The notes under the pieces were generated by a model. It did no database searches. It had not been told where the DNA came from and worked only from the letters and a program-made list of their open reading frames with translations. A stretch of 64,000 nucleotides of DNA from Guadua angustifolia (lineage: Eukaryota; Streptophyta; Magnoliopsida; Poales; Poaceae): NCBI GenBank assembly GCA_036346375.1, contig CM070510.1, positions 64,824,376 through 64,888,375 on the forward strand. Reading direction: 5' to 3'. How positions within the stretch are numbered: position 1 is the stretch's first letter; each line of letters begins with the position of its first letter. Position numbers and translations under genes: made by a program. Shown in pieces: positions 10,601 to 22,864 of this stretch.

Positions 10601-13600
10601 ATACATTAACATCTGAGATGCCTTTATATGCACCAATTTGTCTGATTTATTGCATTATACCAAGAATGCTGTAGTACCCTAAGCTGATTAACTGAAAGAA
10701 AAAGCATGCTTAAAATTGGTGACTATTTTCAGTTGTCAGTTATATTATATTCCTTCTGGCATATTATTTTGATTTGGTTGTGGCATATTTTCAATTTTGA
10801 TTGTTCAACATCAAGTAGGCGTAAAATTGAAGCATTTCTCTGTTCTTGGCTTCTTTAGTCTGAACTCTTAAGTGTCTGTCTGTTTGGTCTTTTGTATGTA
10901 CTCAGGATTTAGCGTGTGAGATCTTTGTTGAGCAAACAGGCAGTGCTGGATCAAGAAATGTTTTTCTATCACAAGATCCTTCAGTCCATCTTTCTATTAC
11001 TGCATCAAGTATTGAGCGGCTAGTTTTTGGTCTTAAAGATTACGCACTCTCACATGGAAACACTTGTGATAAGTGTGGCATATGCTATATGAATAGGTAA
11101 ATGTTTCATTGCTTGATTTGATGTGAGTGTTATATATATTTGTCACTTAGACTGCTATGATTGTTTTGTTGAAATTGCTCATATATGCACCAAGATATTG
11201 GTGCTCCAGTCCAGCCACGCTTACCTGAAGGCAACTAGATAGGGATTGTGCTAATTTTGTTTTGCCTTTGCTCCTGAACAGAGCTTACAATAGTGATATC
11301 GTGTTCATAATTACTGTTAGACTCACTAAAAAATCATGTATTTAATAGTTGATAGGTGTATATGTGTTATCATTCTTGAGTTGACTATTTCACTTGTCTG
11401 TTATTGGCATTTATCTTTGAGCATTTTTTCTTGAACTTGTGGTTTAGAAGGCTAAATGATATGGCTGAAGATTTTTTGTTTGCCTTTTCTTTGGGTTTTG
11501 TAGCTGATCCACCTTGTTAAGTAGATCAATTGGTTTTTCTCTCTTATGGTTTGAATCAACTCAGCTAGTATGAATTATCTTCCATGAACTAGATTCATGT
11601 TCATTTATGTCATGCTTTCAATGTCAAATAGAGATGAAAAGCTAACGAAGAACTACTACTAAAAAGTATGTTGCATTCACTAATTCTGAGATGTATGTAT
11701 CAAAATATTTTACAGCTGAAGGCATCTGCATCCTTACATTTGAAGACATAAAAAATGTTGCATTTGAGTTATAGACTTCAATATTTACTGATCTGGTCCC
11801 AAAAATCTTTGTTTAACAAACTACTGAAAATCATGAGAAAAACTGTTGATGGTGGCCAACAGCATCCGTGGCTAAACTGGAGTATTTGCCCTATATGCCA
11901 ATCTCTTTCAGCCATTCAGGCACGCATGTGCTAGGTACCTAACCTTCTGTTGCCTGGTCTGTAGTCATCAGGGATTCAAAAACCAGTTACGGAAAAAACT
12001 TTTCTGACTGGCCGGTTACCACTGACTGATATTTTTATCCTTGGTAGTCATTATATTCAGTTATCGGCAGAAAAATGAACAACATTTGCATATCATCTAA
12101 TTTTGGCATTATGCATTACTCATTTTGCTGTGCTGCCATATTTTATATGATCAGTAAGTTTTACTCTTCTGCTTTATCACTTCAGAGATCGTCTTAAGAT
12201 TGGAACTGGAGCAGCAAACAGTGCAGACAGAAGAAAAGCTAAGGGGCTACTTGTTGAAATTGTCATAATGATTGCACATACTGCATCTGATTTGAGTTGT
12301 TGGATGGTGAATTGCCCATCCACACAGGTTTGTACCATAGACCGTTAAGTTACACAATCTGATTTTGCATTTATATTAGAGTTACTTGTTCGTGTGATGC
12401 ATAAATGTTTTTGGATGTAATATTGAAGTAAGAATACCTCTCATGAGATGTATTCTGCTTGTATTCAGTGAGCTTAAAGGAGGTAAGACAGTATAACATC
12501 TCATGTTTATGCTGATGGTATGATTCAACTGAGCTCATTGCTTATACCACTGTTGGCTGGCCTAACTGTAGGTTTTACATTTTGAAGACTTCGTACCTTG
12601 TCCCATCTCACAGTCCTCCTTCAATGTGCTGATGAGCATAGACTGGCAAAGCTACGGCTTCAAGTTAAAAGGAGGATTCATGGACGATGAAGGAAATGCT
12701 GTGCTTGAGTGGGATAACCTGACATTTGCTCGTGTGGATATTGCCATTCACACTTACCATGGAGGATATCCATTTTCGCTCTGTACATAGTCTTTCTTTT
12801 TGTAGTGAGTCTTTGGGAGTGGATATCACAATTGGGTTTTCACAAGGTTTTTTTTAATAAGAAGCTTTGAGTTATAGTATATGCAAGGTTTACATTTTAT
12901 CTGGTTAACCTTGACTTGCTGTAGCCACTACAGTGCAAGAATGGCAGAGATCTCAACCAGATAGACATCTTGTAAGGAAGGCACTGAAGTCTGCATTGTA
13001 TCACCTGAAAGCAGATCATGCTGGAGACTTTCTCAGTTGCCATGGTCTGAAGGTTTGTGCCTTTTACATGTTTGTTGTTAACTAACATAACCGGGAAGAT
13101 TTGCATTCCTTAACTTGCGTATTTTTCAGCCTGTCATATTATTACTGAAGAAAATTTATTATTAGTTCGACAGAAGGTAATGCTGTACTGTCAATAGATA
13201 GAATCAGGTGCAAATTGTCTCTGTGCAATTTACAATGCAAACTGACCTACATATGGTTAGTGACACAAATAAGGATGGCATCTTTATAAGCATGGTATGT
13301 TACATGATCTGGAAAAGATCCAGCACTATAAGCTGTGTTCAAGTTCTCCAATATGTTCCATTGCAAGCAAAAATCATCGTTCAGTTATATTATATATAAC
13401 TTGAGCCTAAACGTTTTCATGTTTGCATGTCATGGTACCAAACATACTTTTTAGATTTGGGAATTGGGAACTTATCAACACATATCAGCACTGTGTTAAT
13501 TCCTAACTTTGTGAATAGCTTCACTTTCATTCATATTGATGTACCGCTTTTATCCGCGAAAGCGAAAGCGAAACAAAGAGGAAGTTCCAATCTGGTTCGT

Positions 13601-13940
13601 CTTGGGAATGAGCTCTATACTATAGTGTTAGGGCTTCCTATTAATAAAAATTAATATGTGAATTGCCTGGCCAGTTGTTCTTTCTTTTGCTATGCTAATT
13701 GGCTACAATTAGTGTAAGCTCTTCTTTATATCATTTCAGGTTCGTGAATATGTTCCTGACCTTGCAGAATCAATCGCTGGCTTAATTTTATCATCCAATG
13801 ATCAAGAGTTCCAGAATGAATGCATCGCGCTTCTCGGGCTAGGCTCAGATGAAGACATCTCAGAAGGGGCAGTCGAATCCTGCATCAGCGAGAAGATGAC
13901 CCGTATCATAGAGATGAACGACACCAAGGACAGAGAGTAG
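7695..13940 (+). CDS. MTOPVIB: Meiotic DNA topoisomerase VI subunit B-like (MTOPVIB)
   Basis: Twelve exons: 7695-7739, 7816-7927, 8019-8102, 8424-8450, 9190-9301, 9379-9460, 9706-9726, 10906-11096, 12186-12327, 12572-12782, 12925-13052 and 13740-13940. They join to 1,356 nt (451 aa). The protein has a degenerate GHKL (Bergerat) fold: VSVSDTGVG at residues 52-59, DGTLLITTTG at 81-90 and GTEVCLCL near 128. The rest matches plant MTOPVIB (EYVPDLAESIAGLILSSND near the end). Family role: partner of SPO11-1/SPO11-2 in meiotic double-strand break formation. Exons of 27 and 21 nt are required by frame. The intron after 9301 uses a GC donor. The start ATG has an in-frame Ser-rich beginning. The exon 1/2 join is the least certain. 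The stop at 13938 comes from a frame break before an acidic tail (next entry). Confidence 0.88.
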
Positions 13941-14044
13941 AGGAAAATGCGCCTTATCTTTTCGATTGCGAGAAGTTGGATGAAGATAGCCAACTAGACG
14001 AAGAAGATGGAGATGGAGATGAAGATATAGTTTTTGATTTCTAG
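13941..14044 (+). pseudogene. Out-of-frame acidic C-terminal tail of MTOPVIB
   Basis: After the TAG at 13938-13940, a frame shifted by two positions reads EENAPYLFDCEKLDEDSQLD, then a Glu/Asp-rich run ending IVFDF and TAG at 14044. The composition and a clean stop suggest that this was the original C-terminus. It would have been cut off by a small indel near 13938 (a 2-nt insertion TA would explain it). Without a relative to compare, a natural short form remains possible. Confidence 0.55.
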
Positions 14045-14317
14045 CATTGTCTTGCCAATCATGTAGTGCTCCACTTTGCCCACTCTGCTGTGAGACAATC
14101 TCACTAGACAGATTTATAAAAGTTAACAACTGTTGCTGACTTGTTAAGGGCATGGTTGTTTCAGTTTTGGATTCTCTAAAGTTCGATTTTGGATTGTGGT
14201 TGTAGAAGGTTTGGAATCCAAAAAACATATAAGTGGATTGTAATTCTAGTGTATATACTGTTGCTGACTTGCTAAAACCAGGGTTTATTCCCCACAAAAA
14301 AGAAAAAAGAAAAGAAA

Positions 14318-14603
14318 ACTGTTGCTGGATTGCTAGTTGTTACTCGACGAATACAAAAATCAGATAATGTAATTTTTTATTATTTGTCTGTATTTGAATC
14401 CAAATAAAACTAAAATGAAATACTATAAGTTTAGAAAAAATTATACAAAAGGAGTACAAAACTGTTGCTGGATTGCTAGTTGTTACTCCACGAATACAAA
14501 ATTCAGATAATGTAATTACCAATGATTTGTCTGTATTTGTTTTCCAAATATTTTTATCGAAATACTATAAGTTGAGAAAAAAATTATACAAAAGGAGTAC
14601 AAT
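14318..14603 (+). repeat. Two tandem copies of a 143-bp unit
   Basis: The unit beginning ACTGTTGCTGGATTGCTAGT at 14318 recurs at 14461. The copies differ by scattered substitutions and small indels. A shorter related piece (GTTGCTGACTTGCTAAAACC) lies just upstream near 14261. No coding potential is seen. It sits between MTOPVIB and RER1. Confidence 0.75.
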
Positions 14604-14973
14604 TTCGGTGTTTCGAAGCACCACGCATCCAGACTTAATACCCCATACAGCTAACAGAAGAAAATAAACTCGGAAAAAACTAGGAAAAAACTAATCCGAA
14701 GTCACCTGATCCAGACAAAATTATGGTTTATCACTGCGTTCTTGATCGAAATGTAACGTACCCGGGAAACCCGGTGTTTCGAATGTAACATGGGAATTTT
14801 GCACGAAACCCGGGAAATTTCTGCGGTAGTTGTGCACGGTAAAATACGCGGAGGGTAGATGCGTGCGACGCGGCCCCATTCGCTTTGCAGCTGCACACGT
14901 GAAGAAGCCTCCGATCTGCTTGCGTACGAAACCTAGCCCACCGACTCGATCCCCGGATCCCCAAGCGGCGACC

Positions 14974-17882
14974 ATGGAGGCCTCTCCCGTCGGCGGCGGC
15001 GGCGGCTCGGCGGAGCGATGGCGCGCGGAGGCGGCACGGGCGTTCCAGCACTACCTGGACCGGGCGGCGCCGCACACGGCGGGGCGGTGGGCGGGCACGC
15101 TCGTTGCCGCGGCGGTGTACGCGCTGCGGGTCTACTACGTGCAGGGCTTCTACGTGGTCACCTACGGGCTGGGCATCTACCTGCTCAACCTCCTCATCGG
15201 GTTCCTCTCCCCCATGGTCGACCCGGAGCTCGAGGCGCTCGACCCCGGCCCCGCGCTGCCCACCCGCGGCTCCGACGAGTTCAAGCCCTTCATCCGCCGC
15301 CTCCCCGAGTTCAAGTTCTGGTATTCGATTCCTGCTCCATCCTAGCCTAATTGCTTCTGTTCCTAAACATCACGCTAGTCTAGCTAGTTCTGTGGATCGT
15401 TTAATCATGAAAAATTAGTAATAGCTGATTATTAATCGGAGATGCAATCAATACAAGGCAAACAAAGAAATACACTCTTTAGTGTCAGATTTTGATTGAA
15501 CCAACTAAATATGATGGTTTGGACCATTTTTCAAGATTCACCGAGCAGCAAAATGTGTGTGTCTATCTCTCTCTCACTGAGCAACGTGAGGACAAAACAG
15601 TGGCGTATCTAGGATTTTGGGTATGGGTGGTCCAACTTGACATAAATTTTTTAAATACCGTAAATCTAACATGCCAATATACAATACAAGTATAGAATTT
15701 ACCAAAAGTGCATCATGATATATTAATAAGGTGTCTTATGAACATCTTAAAATCAATAACTAAGTATGAAATTTGACTTAAAGAAACTTACACGACTACA
15801 ATAATTTGAAGAAGATTACAGTACTACTTCTTGTTTGGTCTACGCTTTCTAATGGCCATGAAAGTATCCATTATATCTTCTTCATTCACTTTAAAGAAAA
15901 TATCTCGCTCAATGAATGTGACTAGACAATCGTCCAAAAGACTATCACCCATCCCTCTTCATGTTTCAACAATTCTGCAATACAATATGTAGAATCGATA
16001 TATATTAAACTAGCAATCGAGGGGTGAATGATTGCCGGAAGCTAAAATCAAATTTTGATTATTTTGAAACACCCCAATTAACTGATTCGGATTCGACAAA
16101 ACAGATTAACCTACGTTCACTAAAACAATAATTTCTGATGATCCTACCGTTAGATTGATGTGAAATTTTAACTACTGAAACTAGACTAAATTTTCAAGCT
16201 AACACAACAAAAATCAGCTCGATCGGATATACGGATCTAAAGTTATTTTCTTCGCAATTTTACTGAATCAAACGCCAGACTAAATAAAAACAGATTGACT
16301 CACGTTCACCAAAATGATAATTCCCAAAGATCCTACCGTTGGATTGTTGTGAAATTTTAACTGTAGAAACTAGATGCAATTTCGAAATTAACACAATAAG
16401 AATCAATCCGATCGGATCAACGGATCTAAAGATATTACCTTCGCAATATAACTGTCTCAGTAATGACGGGAATTAATCTTACCACTTTGGAATTTTTGGG
16501 TGGGCCGGGGCCCACCCGGCCCACCCTCTAGATCCGCCGGTGGGACAAAACAATAAGTGGATAGGCTTCACTACCATGATACATTGTTGCTAATGCCGAT
16601 GCATTGCCAATTCTTATGAAATAAATGCAACACACCCATTTCGTTGATCTGCTTTTCAGACTTCCTCTCGTGGTTTGAGCTACTGCTTTACAAATTTTTG
16701 TAATGCAATGACTTAAGGTTACATAGTATATTAGTATGAAAAGGATAGACTGCATCTAGTGGAGTTCTTGCTATTTTTGTGCAATTTCCATGTTGTAAAT
16801 TGCTGTTGCATCTCTAATCTCTACTGGAGAGTTGTTGGTCTTTTGATGTGCTATTAAGATTTTTTTTAACTCCGTTTTAAGCCATTGTAGTGTTTATTTT
16901 ATTCCGGTGGTAATTTCTTACTATTGTATGGTTCAGAATCAGGTGGAATTGTACAATGAATCTCTCTTTTTCCAATTTGCAAACCATATATAGTTTAAGT
17001 TGATGAACAGCTTTTGTAGCATTGCTTTCCCCGGCAGCCTCAGTGAAAACAGGCATTTGATGATTTCTGGGAGGATGGAGTAATTTTTTTTTTTTTTGGC
17101 GTGGAATATTGTATCATAAATTATAGATGGCATGGGGCACACCTTGCCATGAAGGCACTATAATCAGGATCTGGTGTTCCAGTGCCAATGGGCTCCTGTC
17201 TTTTCTTTATCCGTTTGCAATGCATATATACAACTACTTTCAACCAGTTATTATTCCTTTTTCAGGTATGCCATCACAAAAGCCTTTTGCATTGCTTTTT
17301 TGATGACATTCTTCTCAGTATTTGATGTTCCTGTCTTCTGGCCAATACTGCTCTGCTATTGGATTGTACTCTTTGTCCTGACAATGAAGCGGCAGATTCT
17401 ACATATGATCAAGTACAAGTATGTCCCATTCAACTCAGGAAAGCAGGTGAGAGCTTTGTATCGATTTAAAGTTTGGTCTGTTTCTTTCTGAGTTTTCTGT
17501 TTCTTTCTGCTGCTTGAATGTTAAGTAGGTCATGATTTCTGCCAGGGTTTCTTAAAGCTAGTAAAAGAAAATGGTTTTCTGTCCAGCGGCCATTGCTGTT
17601 TGTGTGTAGCGGTGTAGGTCTAGTTAGTGATAACAGGTTCGGTGCTGATTGATGCACTGTTTCCACGGTAGTTTGGTGCCTTGGGATGAAGAATAAACCA
17701 TATGTTGTTTAGGAGTTCAGAAACATCTGTGTGAGACTCGGTACACCATATGATACAATATATTGCACCACTGTGGATTGTCAGGTTTTACTAAACAGCG
17801 GTTTACTAAACTTGGTTTTGCAATTCCAATGCAGAGGTACGGTGGAAAGAAAGGCCCAGCAGCCAGTGGATCTAAAGACTGA
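14974..17882 (+). CDS. RER1: RER1 family ER-retrieval receptor
   Basis: Three exons, 14974-15320, 17266-17446 and 17835-17882, join to 576 nt (191 aa), the usual RER1 length. The protein reads a Gly/Ser N-terminus, a paired membrane segment (residues about 40-80), the family block FKPFIRRLPEFKFWYAITKA and a second membrane pair. It continues LTMKRQILHMIKYKYVPFNS and ends in a Lys/Gly-rich tail (RYGGKKGP...). Known role: a Golgi membrane protein that returns escaped ER membrane proteins in COPI vesicles. The first exon is GC-rich and the ATG follows the sequence GCGACC. Intron 1 is almost 2 kb because it holds a hAT remnant. The reading frame is intact. Confidence 0.95.
15598..16542 (-). mobile_element. 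hAT-superfamily element in RER1 intron 1 (945 bp)
   Basis: The ends are CAGTGGCGTATCTAGGA (from 15598) and the imperfect inverted match CTCTAGATCCGCCGGTG (to 16542). Direct 8-bp copies of GGACAAAA flank it (15590-15597 and 16543-16550), the hAT target size. It carries the last codons of a transposase on the minus strand (15824-15952). The rest is non-coding, with two related blocks around 16080 and 16290. It is internally deleted and cannot move on its own. RER1 splice sites are not touched. Confidence 0.85.
15824..15952 (-). pseudogene. C-terminal remnant of a TTF-type hAT transposase
   Basis: Forty-two codons read from an in-frame Met to TAG: MGDSLLDDCLVTFIERDIFF, then KVNEEDIMDTFMAIRKRR. 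The block LLDDCLVTFIERDIF..V..EDI...F is the characteristic last segment of plant TTF-type zinc-finger hAT transposases. Everything upstream in the transposase is missing. Confidence 0.75.
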
Positions 17883-18359
17883 GACCTGGACAGCAAATCC
17901 CTGTATTGTTTTGTTGCGAGGCAGCAATGCTGGCATGGTGGTTTTGTTAGTACTAGCCGCTGACAGTGAATTGTATACCGCTATTCGCCTAGTCGAAAGA
18001 AGCTAACGAGACTTTGCATTGTTTTGTGATACTTGTTTTGCATATCAGTAGCCTCTGTACAATGACTCGTGACATGCGCTGCTATCATTTCATTTGTCAG
18101 TTGTTCTGTACATGTGTGGACGAGCTTATTGAATCGGGTGCAATGCAAATCGAAACCATTCGGGCCTGTGCAACACATAGCACTATCTTTTTCAACAAAA
18201 AATGACATGGAGCTTGTTATTATGTGCTATGAGTTGGATTACTATTGTTAATCTTAAAGGATGTCTGCTTTGTGTGTCCATTAACCTACCGTTAGGTTAA
18301 TAGTATTCTGATTCTGTGGCCAGAGGTTTACAACTGCTGATGCTCTTGTTACGGTAAAT
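17883..18359. other. RER1 3' flank
   Basis: Sequence between the RER1 stop and the next MITE. It is presumably 3' UTR followed by spacer. No gene is seen. Confidence 0.5.
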
Positions 18360-18860
18360 AGGGGTGGGTATTTGGTTTTTTTCGATAAAATCATTTTGAT
18401 TTTAAAATAATTTGGTTTTTGAAAACTGACTATTGAATTTCTCGGACCAAAATGAAAAACTGAACCGAAATAACCGAACCGAAATAATTCGGTTAACTGA
18501 AATATAAATAAACATTAGGTAGATTAGATTTAGTCATTTTCATATCGCAATGCAGAGTAGGGATAAATGTACACAATATTCATAGGTTATTACAGTATAA
18601 GTATAATGGAATATATGAATATATCAAAAATATGCATAAATGTGTTAGAACATAAGAATTATTTAGTGGTTTTAGAAAGAATGTTATAAAGTGGTACTGT
18701 ACATATGCTATTCGGTTATTTTGGTTTTTAGAAGCGAAAAACCGAACAAAATACCGAAAACCGAATTATACTAAAATAAAAACTAAACTAAAAATCAAAA
18801 TAATCGATTAATTTAGTCCGATTCGATAATTCGGTTTTATTTAAAAATACCCATCCCTAA
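18360..18860. mobile_element. hAT-like MITE with GGTTTTCGGTT-rich interior
   Basis: Inverted ends are AGGGGTGGGTATTTGGTTTT (left) and AAATACCCATCCCTAA (right). Flanks CGGTAAAT and CTTAAAAT could be a decayed 8-bp target duplication. The interior is full of CGGTTTT/AAAACCG repeats in both orientations. The same ends and interior style occur in the element at 50387-50958, so these belong to one family. Confidence 0.65.
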
Positions 18861-19000
18861 CTTAAAATCCCCAGCTGTTCAAATTTAGCCTGTACTGAAA
18901 CAAGCAGTCGAATGGGCGGCCGAGGCCGAGCGGTTTGTAACAAACTAACAAACCCGCAGGCTGACAGGTTGGCCCCACCCTCTCCGCCTTGTGACCCCAC

Positions 19001-19008
19001 TATATGAG
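19001..19008 (+). promoter_or_regulatory. TATA-like box of cyclophilin gene 1
   Basis: TATATGAG about 87 bp upstream of the ATG at 19088, in an otherwise GC-rich proximal promoter. No other element can be assigned. Confidence 0.4.
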
Positions 19009-19087
19009 GATCGTGGACGCTTTGTGTGCGGAGTGGCACAAGCTCTCATCGGCGACTAGCGAGGAGGAATAGGACAGGAGAGCAGCG

Positions 19088-22000
19088 ATGGCGGTGTGTG
19101 GGTGGAGGAGGAGCGCGGCGAAAGCGGCAGCGGCTCCGGCCACATCTCGCCCCGTGTCGCTATGCCTGTGGCTCGCGCTCGTCGCCGCCGCCCTCACGCT
19201 CGCCCAGGTGCTCAATGCTCATCCACTGATCCACCTCGTCTGCATGCCTCCTCCCCTTCTCCCCCTCTCTCGATCTGATCACTCCCCTCTCTTCTCCAAT
19301 GTGTTTGATTGCTGATTCATTTTTGGAGTTTGAGATGGTACGTCTGTGTCCTTACAATTCTTTTTGTTTTTTGCTGCTCAGGCGAATGAATCTTACGCGG
19401 AGTTGACGAAGGTTACCAACAAGGTCTACTTCGACGTCATGATCGACGGCAAGCCCGCAGGTTTGTGGTGATCCCGGCCCGGTGGCGGAACTAGAAAAAA
19501 TTTTCTTGGTGCACACTTCACATGTAAGAGTAATGATTTCATAGTTTCATAAACCCAACATATATTTGAAATTTACTAAACAATACAAATAGTTCCAAGG
19601 TCTCAAAAATTCTAAACCATTGAAATTAAAACCAATTCAATCCACAAATTTAATCTATTCAAGAAGTGATCTTATAGCGTTTCTCAAATTTTTGGGGTCC
19701 CGGAAACCCGCTAGATCCACCCCTGCCCCGGCCCCCTCTGGTATTATCATATATTGTCAGATTATGGTTCCACCTTGGGTGAAAAAATTTAATTAGATAA
19801 ATACTGATACAAGACTTGTTACATTGTTGTCTTCCTGACATTAATTATGTCGCAGATGCCTGTGATGGCATGTGTAGAGTGATTGCTCTGGTTAATATTA
19901 CCGACATTTCAGATTTAGGTCCCGTTTAAAACACGGGAATTTCGTAAAAGAGTAAAAAACAACTCTCATTCAATGTATGATACCCAAATGGGGCTTTGAG
20001 TATTACTCCCTCCGGTCACAAATAGTTATTATTTTGGGCATCAACACAGTCTCTAAAATACAACTTTGACCACTAATTTTTATTATAATATATTTATAAA
20101 ACCCAATAAAATTATAATATTATAAAAAATACTTTTCAAGATAAATCTATAAGTATAATTTTCATGTATCCAATTTAAATATTTAAAAAGATATTCCGCA
20201 CTTATGTCCAAAATAACAACTATCTGTGACTGGGAAGAGTATTTATATATGATAGTTACTGACAGGCTTCTTGACGTTTAAATTGCTTCTTTTGTCATAG
20301 GTCGGATCGTCATGGGACTTTTTGGGAAGACTGTTCCTAAAACAGCAGGTATCGTCAACTTATTCAATTCAATGATAACTGCACAGAGACGAGAGAAACG
20401 CTAACAATCTGCTTATCTTCTCCAACAGAGAACTTCCGAGCACTTTGCACTGGTATGCTTCCTAACCACTTCGCAACTATTATGCACCATCCAATCCAAT
20501 CACACTTATTTTGCCATGAGTTCGCATATATTATTTGGAATCACACTTTTGGTCACCTCATGAGCAAGTTTAGTCAATTAAATAGTCATGCTTCTTCAAA
20601 AAGATCAAACAACTTTACAGAGACAGTATAAATCATGCGACTCTTATTTGAAACATGCGCATGCTTGTAACTCAACCAAGTTCTTTACCGTCTTCTTTAA
20701 GAGAAAAGGAAGCTACTTATATATTTTCTCATTAGTTCATAGTCAAGACTATCATTTTAATCTTAACCTGTTGGTCCTACAAACTAGGAACTGCATTAAA
20801 TACAAACTACCTAAACCGTAACTTTACCATCCAGCACCGAGAAATACGATTGTCAATAGGGAAAAGAAGAAAGGTAATAGATTAAGTAACTGGTTGTCTT
20901 CTTAGTTTACTAGTTCCTATTCCTTACTAGTCTAAAAATGTCAGAGCATATATTTTATGAACTAAGTGAAAGAAAACAGTAACAATAAGTGGTAGCACAT
21001 CCTTCATATGTAACATTGGAAGAATGTTTATAATTTTTTGGATCAACCTGTCATTTTTTACTACATATATTGAGAGATATCCCCTTCTGAATAGTGAATG
21101 GTTCTGCAATTCGTAAGGTAGCTTTCTCCTTGAAGTATGCTGGTGATTACTGAACAAGTCATGTGTTTGGTCTGGCTGTGTTTTTATGTAGCACTCTCTA
21201 CTTTTTGTAATACAGGAGAGAAAGGAATTGGCAAGAGCGGCAAACCTCTCCACTACAAGGGAACCACATTCCACAGAATTATCCCGGGCTTCATGATTCA
21301 AGGTGGCGACTTGTCGCACGGCAATGGAACGGGTTGTGATTCTATCTATGGCTCATTGTTCCCTGATGAAAATTTTAAGCTCAATCACACTGAACCAGGT
21401 GATTAACTGTGTTTCATGATATCCTAGTAGTAACTAGAAATGCTTTCTGCATAGTGTTACTTGGACAACCGTGTTCACAAAGTTTTGCCGAATTAGATAA
21501 CTTGAATCCGAGTCAGATTCCAACACCTGTGTCCGATTCTGAGTGGCATTTTCTATGTCTAAAATTTTTGCTAAATTGGACACCCCGAATCTGAGTCAGA
21601 TTCCCACTCCGTGTCTTTTTTCAAGTAACACTGTTTCTGCGAGCAGCAAGCCCTCATGTTTGATTGATTGGTGGTTGGTGTAGGGATTTTGTCCATGGCC
21701 AATTTCGGGAAAGATTCAAACGGATCCCAGTTTTTTATCACCACGGTACCATTAAGACGGTAATCTTTCAGTTATCCCTCAGCGTCAATCTTTGTATAAT
21801 CTTTTTGTCGGCCGGAAGTTGAGGCATTGAGATGAGCATTCAAACCAGTCCCATTATTCTTTGTAGTTTCAGTAGCACAATTTCTTCTTTGTATTAAAGA
21901 TATATTTTTTTCCTGAAGCTGTGTTGTTGATGATAGCCTACTTTTCTGTGCTATAGGTTGGATGGGAAGCATGTTGTGTTTGGCAAGGTTCTGTCTGGAA

Positions 22001-22095
22001 TGGATATTGTCTACAAGATTGAAGCTGAAGGTCGGCAAAGTGGTGTACCACTGTGCAAAGTCATCATAACAGATAGCGGAGAACTACCGATGTGA
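19088..22095 (+). CDS. Secretory cyclophilin-type peptidyl-prolyl isomerase, copy 1
   Basis: Seven exons: 19088-19207, 19382-19460, 20301-20348, 20429-20452, 21216-21398, 21684-21759 and 21957-22095. They join to 669 nt (222 aa). Residues 1-40 hold a basic start and a hydrophobic signal or anchor (SLCLWLALVAAALTLAQ). The cyclophilin domain runs from about 51 to 222. Catalytic positions seen are Arg111 (FHRIIPGFMIQGGD), Phe116, Met117, Gln119, Phe169 and His182. The residue equal to Trp121 of human CypA is Arg177 (PLRRLDGKH). Role: prolyl cis-trans isomerase in the secretory pathway. The adjacent gene is a tandem paralogue with the same exon sizes and phases (except exon 1). The missing Trp and other changes (GTGCDSIYG, MANFGKD) suggest relaxed constraint on this copy. 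Confidence 0.92.
19481..19726. mobile_element. hAT-like MITE in intron 2 of cyclophilin 1
   Basis: Ends GGTGGCGGAACTAG and CTAGATCCACCCCTGC are imperfect inverted copies. Direct 8-bp copies of CCCGGCCC flank it (19473-19480 and 19727-19734). The copy-2 gene lacks it at the matching place. No ORF. Confidence 0.7.
20006..20239. mobile_element. Stowaway-type MITE in intron 2 of cyclophilin 1
   Basis: Begins CTCCCTCCGGTCACAAATAG and ends with its inverted counterpart (...GTGACTGGGAAGAG), with TA on both sides (20004 and 20240). The interior is AT-rich. A diverged relative lies at 27137-27390. Confidence 0.8.
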
Positions 22096-22864
22096 TGAGC
22101 TGAAATGACCTTCTGATGGAAGCTTAATAAGAAGCTACTACTGTGACCGCTTTTCGTTGTAGAACTGTTTATTATCAGCATGGTTTCGGTTGACTATAAT
22201 GACTTGCTTATTTTCTTTTAAAATGCCAAGGTCGCACTAACCTTGTTAAGGTCTTACTTGTCTACTGTGAATTGGGGATGTAATCTACGCAACACGAACG
22301 GACCATACCTTGTTAAGATCAAGCATTAACACGTAGAATCTGACAGCTTTGATTGATGCTAATGCAGCCTTACGGATAATTGAATCTGATTGAAACAACT
22401 CTCCAGACGATAATTACTTATAGGTGCTTTTATGCTTTTCTTTTTAAAAGTTACATAAATATTAAAACACGAACGAATAGTAGATGGTGATTACTTACCT
22501 CTCCGTTTATTTCAAAATTTGTACAACCTATATTAGAAGAAAAAATATAAAAGCACTGCTCTTACCGAAATCTCTCGATCTGCGTATGATTACCTTCATT
22601 TATCACAAGTTTCTGTGTTAATCTGGACTAAAGCTAACAAAGCACCAATCAACTTCAACGAGTGGCTAATCGAGGACGAACAGTTTGCAACAAAAAGCCC
22701 TAGTCTGACAGGTAGGTCCGACCGCTCAGTCCTTCCGTCAGCCAGCGCATCGAGCCTCCTCTTTATTTTGCCCGTGGACTCTGCGGGAGACTGCAGTGTG
22801 GAACAAGCAAACAGATCTATCCTGTCAGGCTCATCGGCGGCGAGCGAGGAGGACGAGATCCGAG

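Noticed and set aside
14830..14973. Upstream extension of the RER1 frame (start at 14830)
   Set aside because: The extension is basic 5' UTR-like sequence, and RER1 proteins start with the short Gly/Ser segment from the ATG at 14974.
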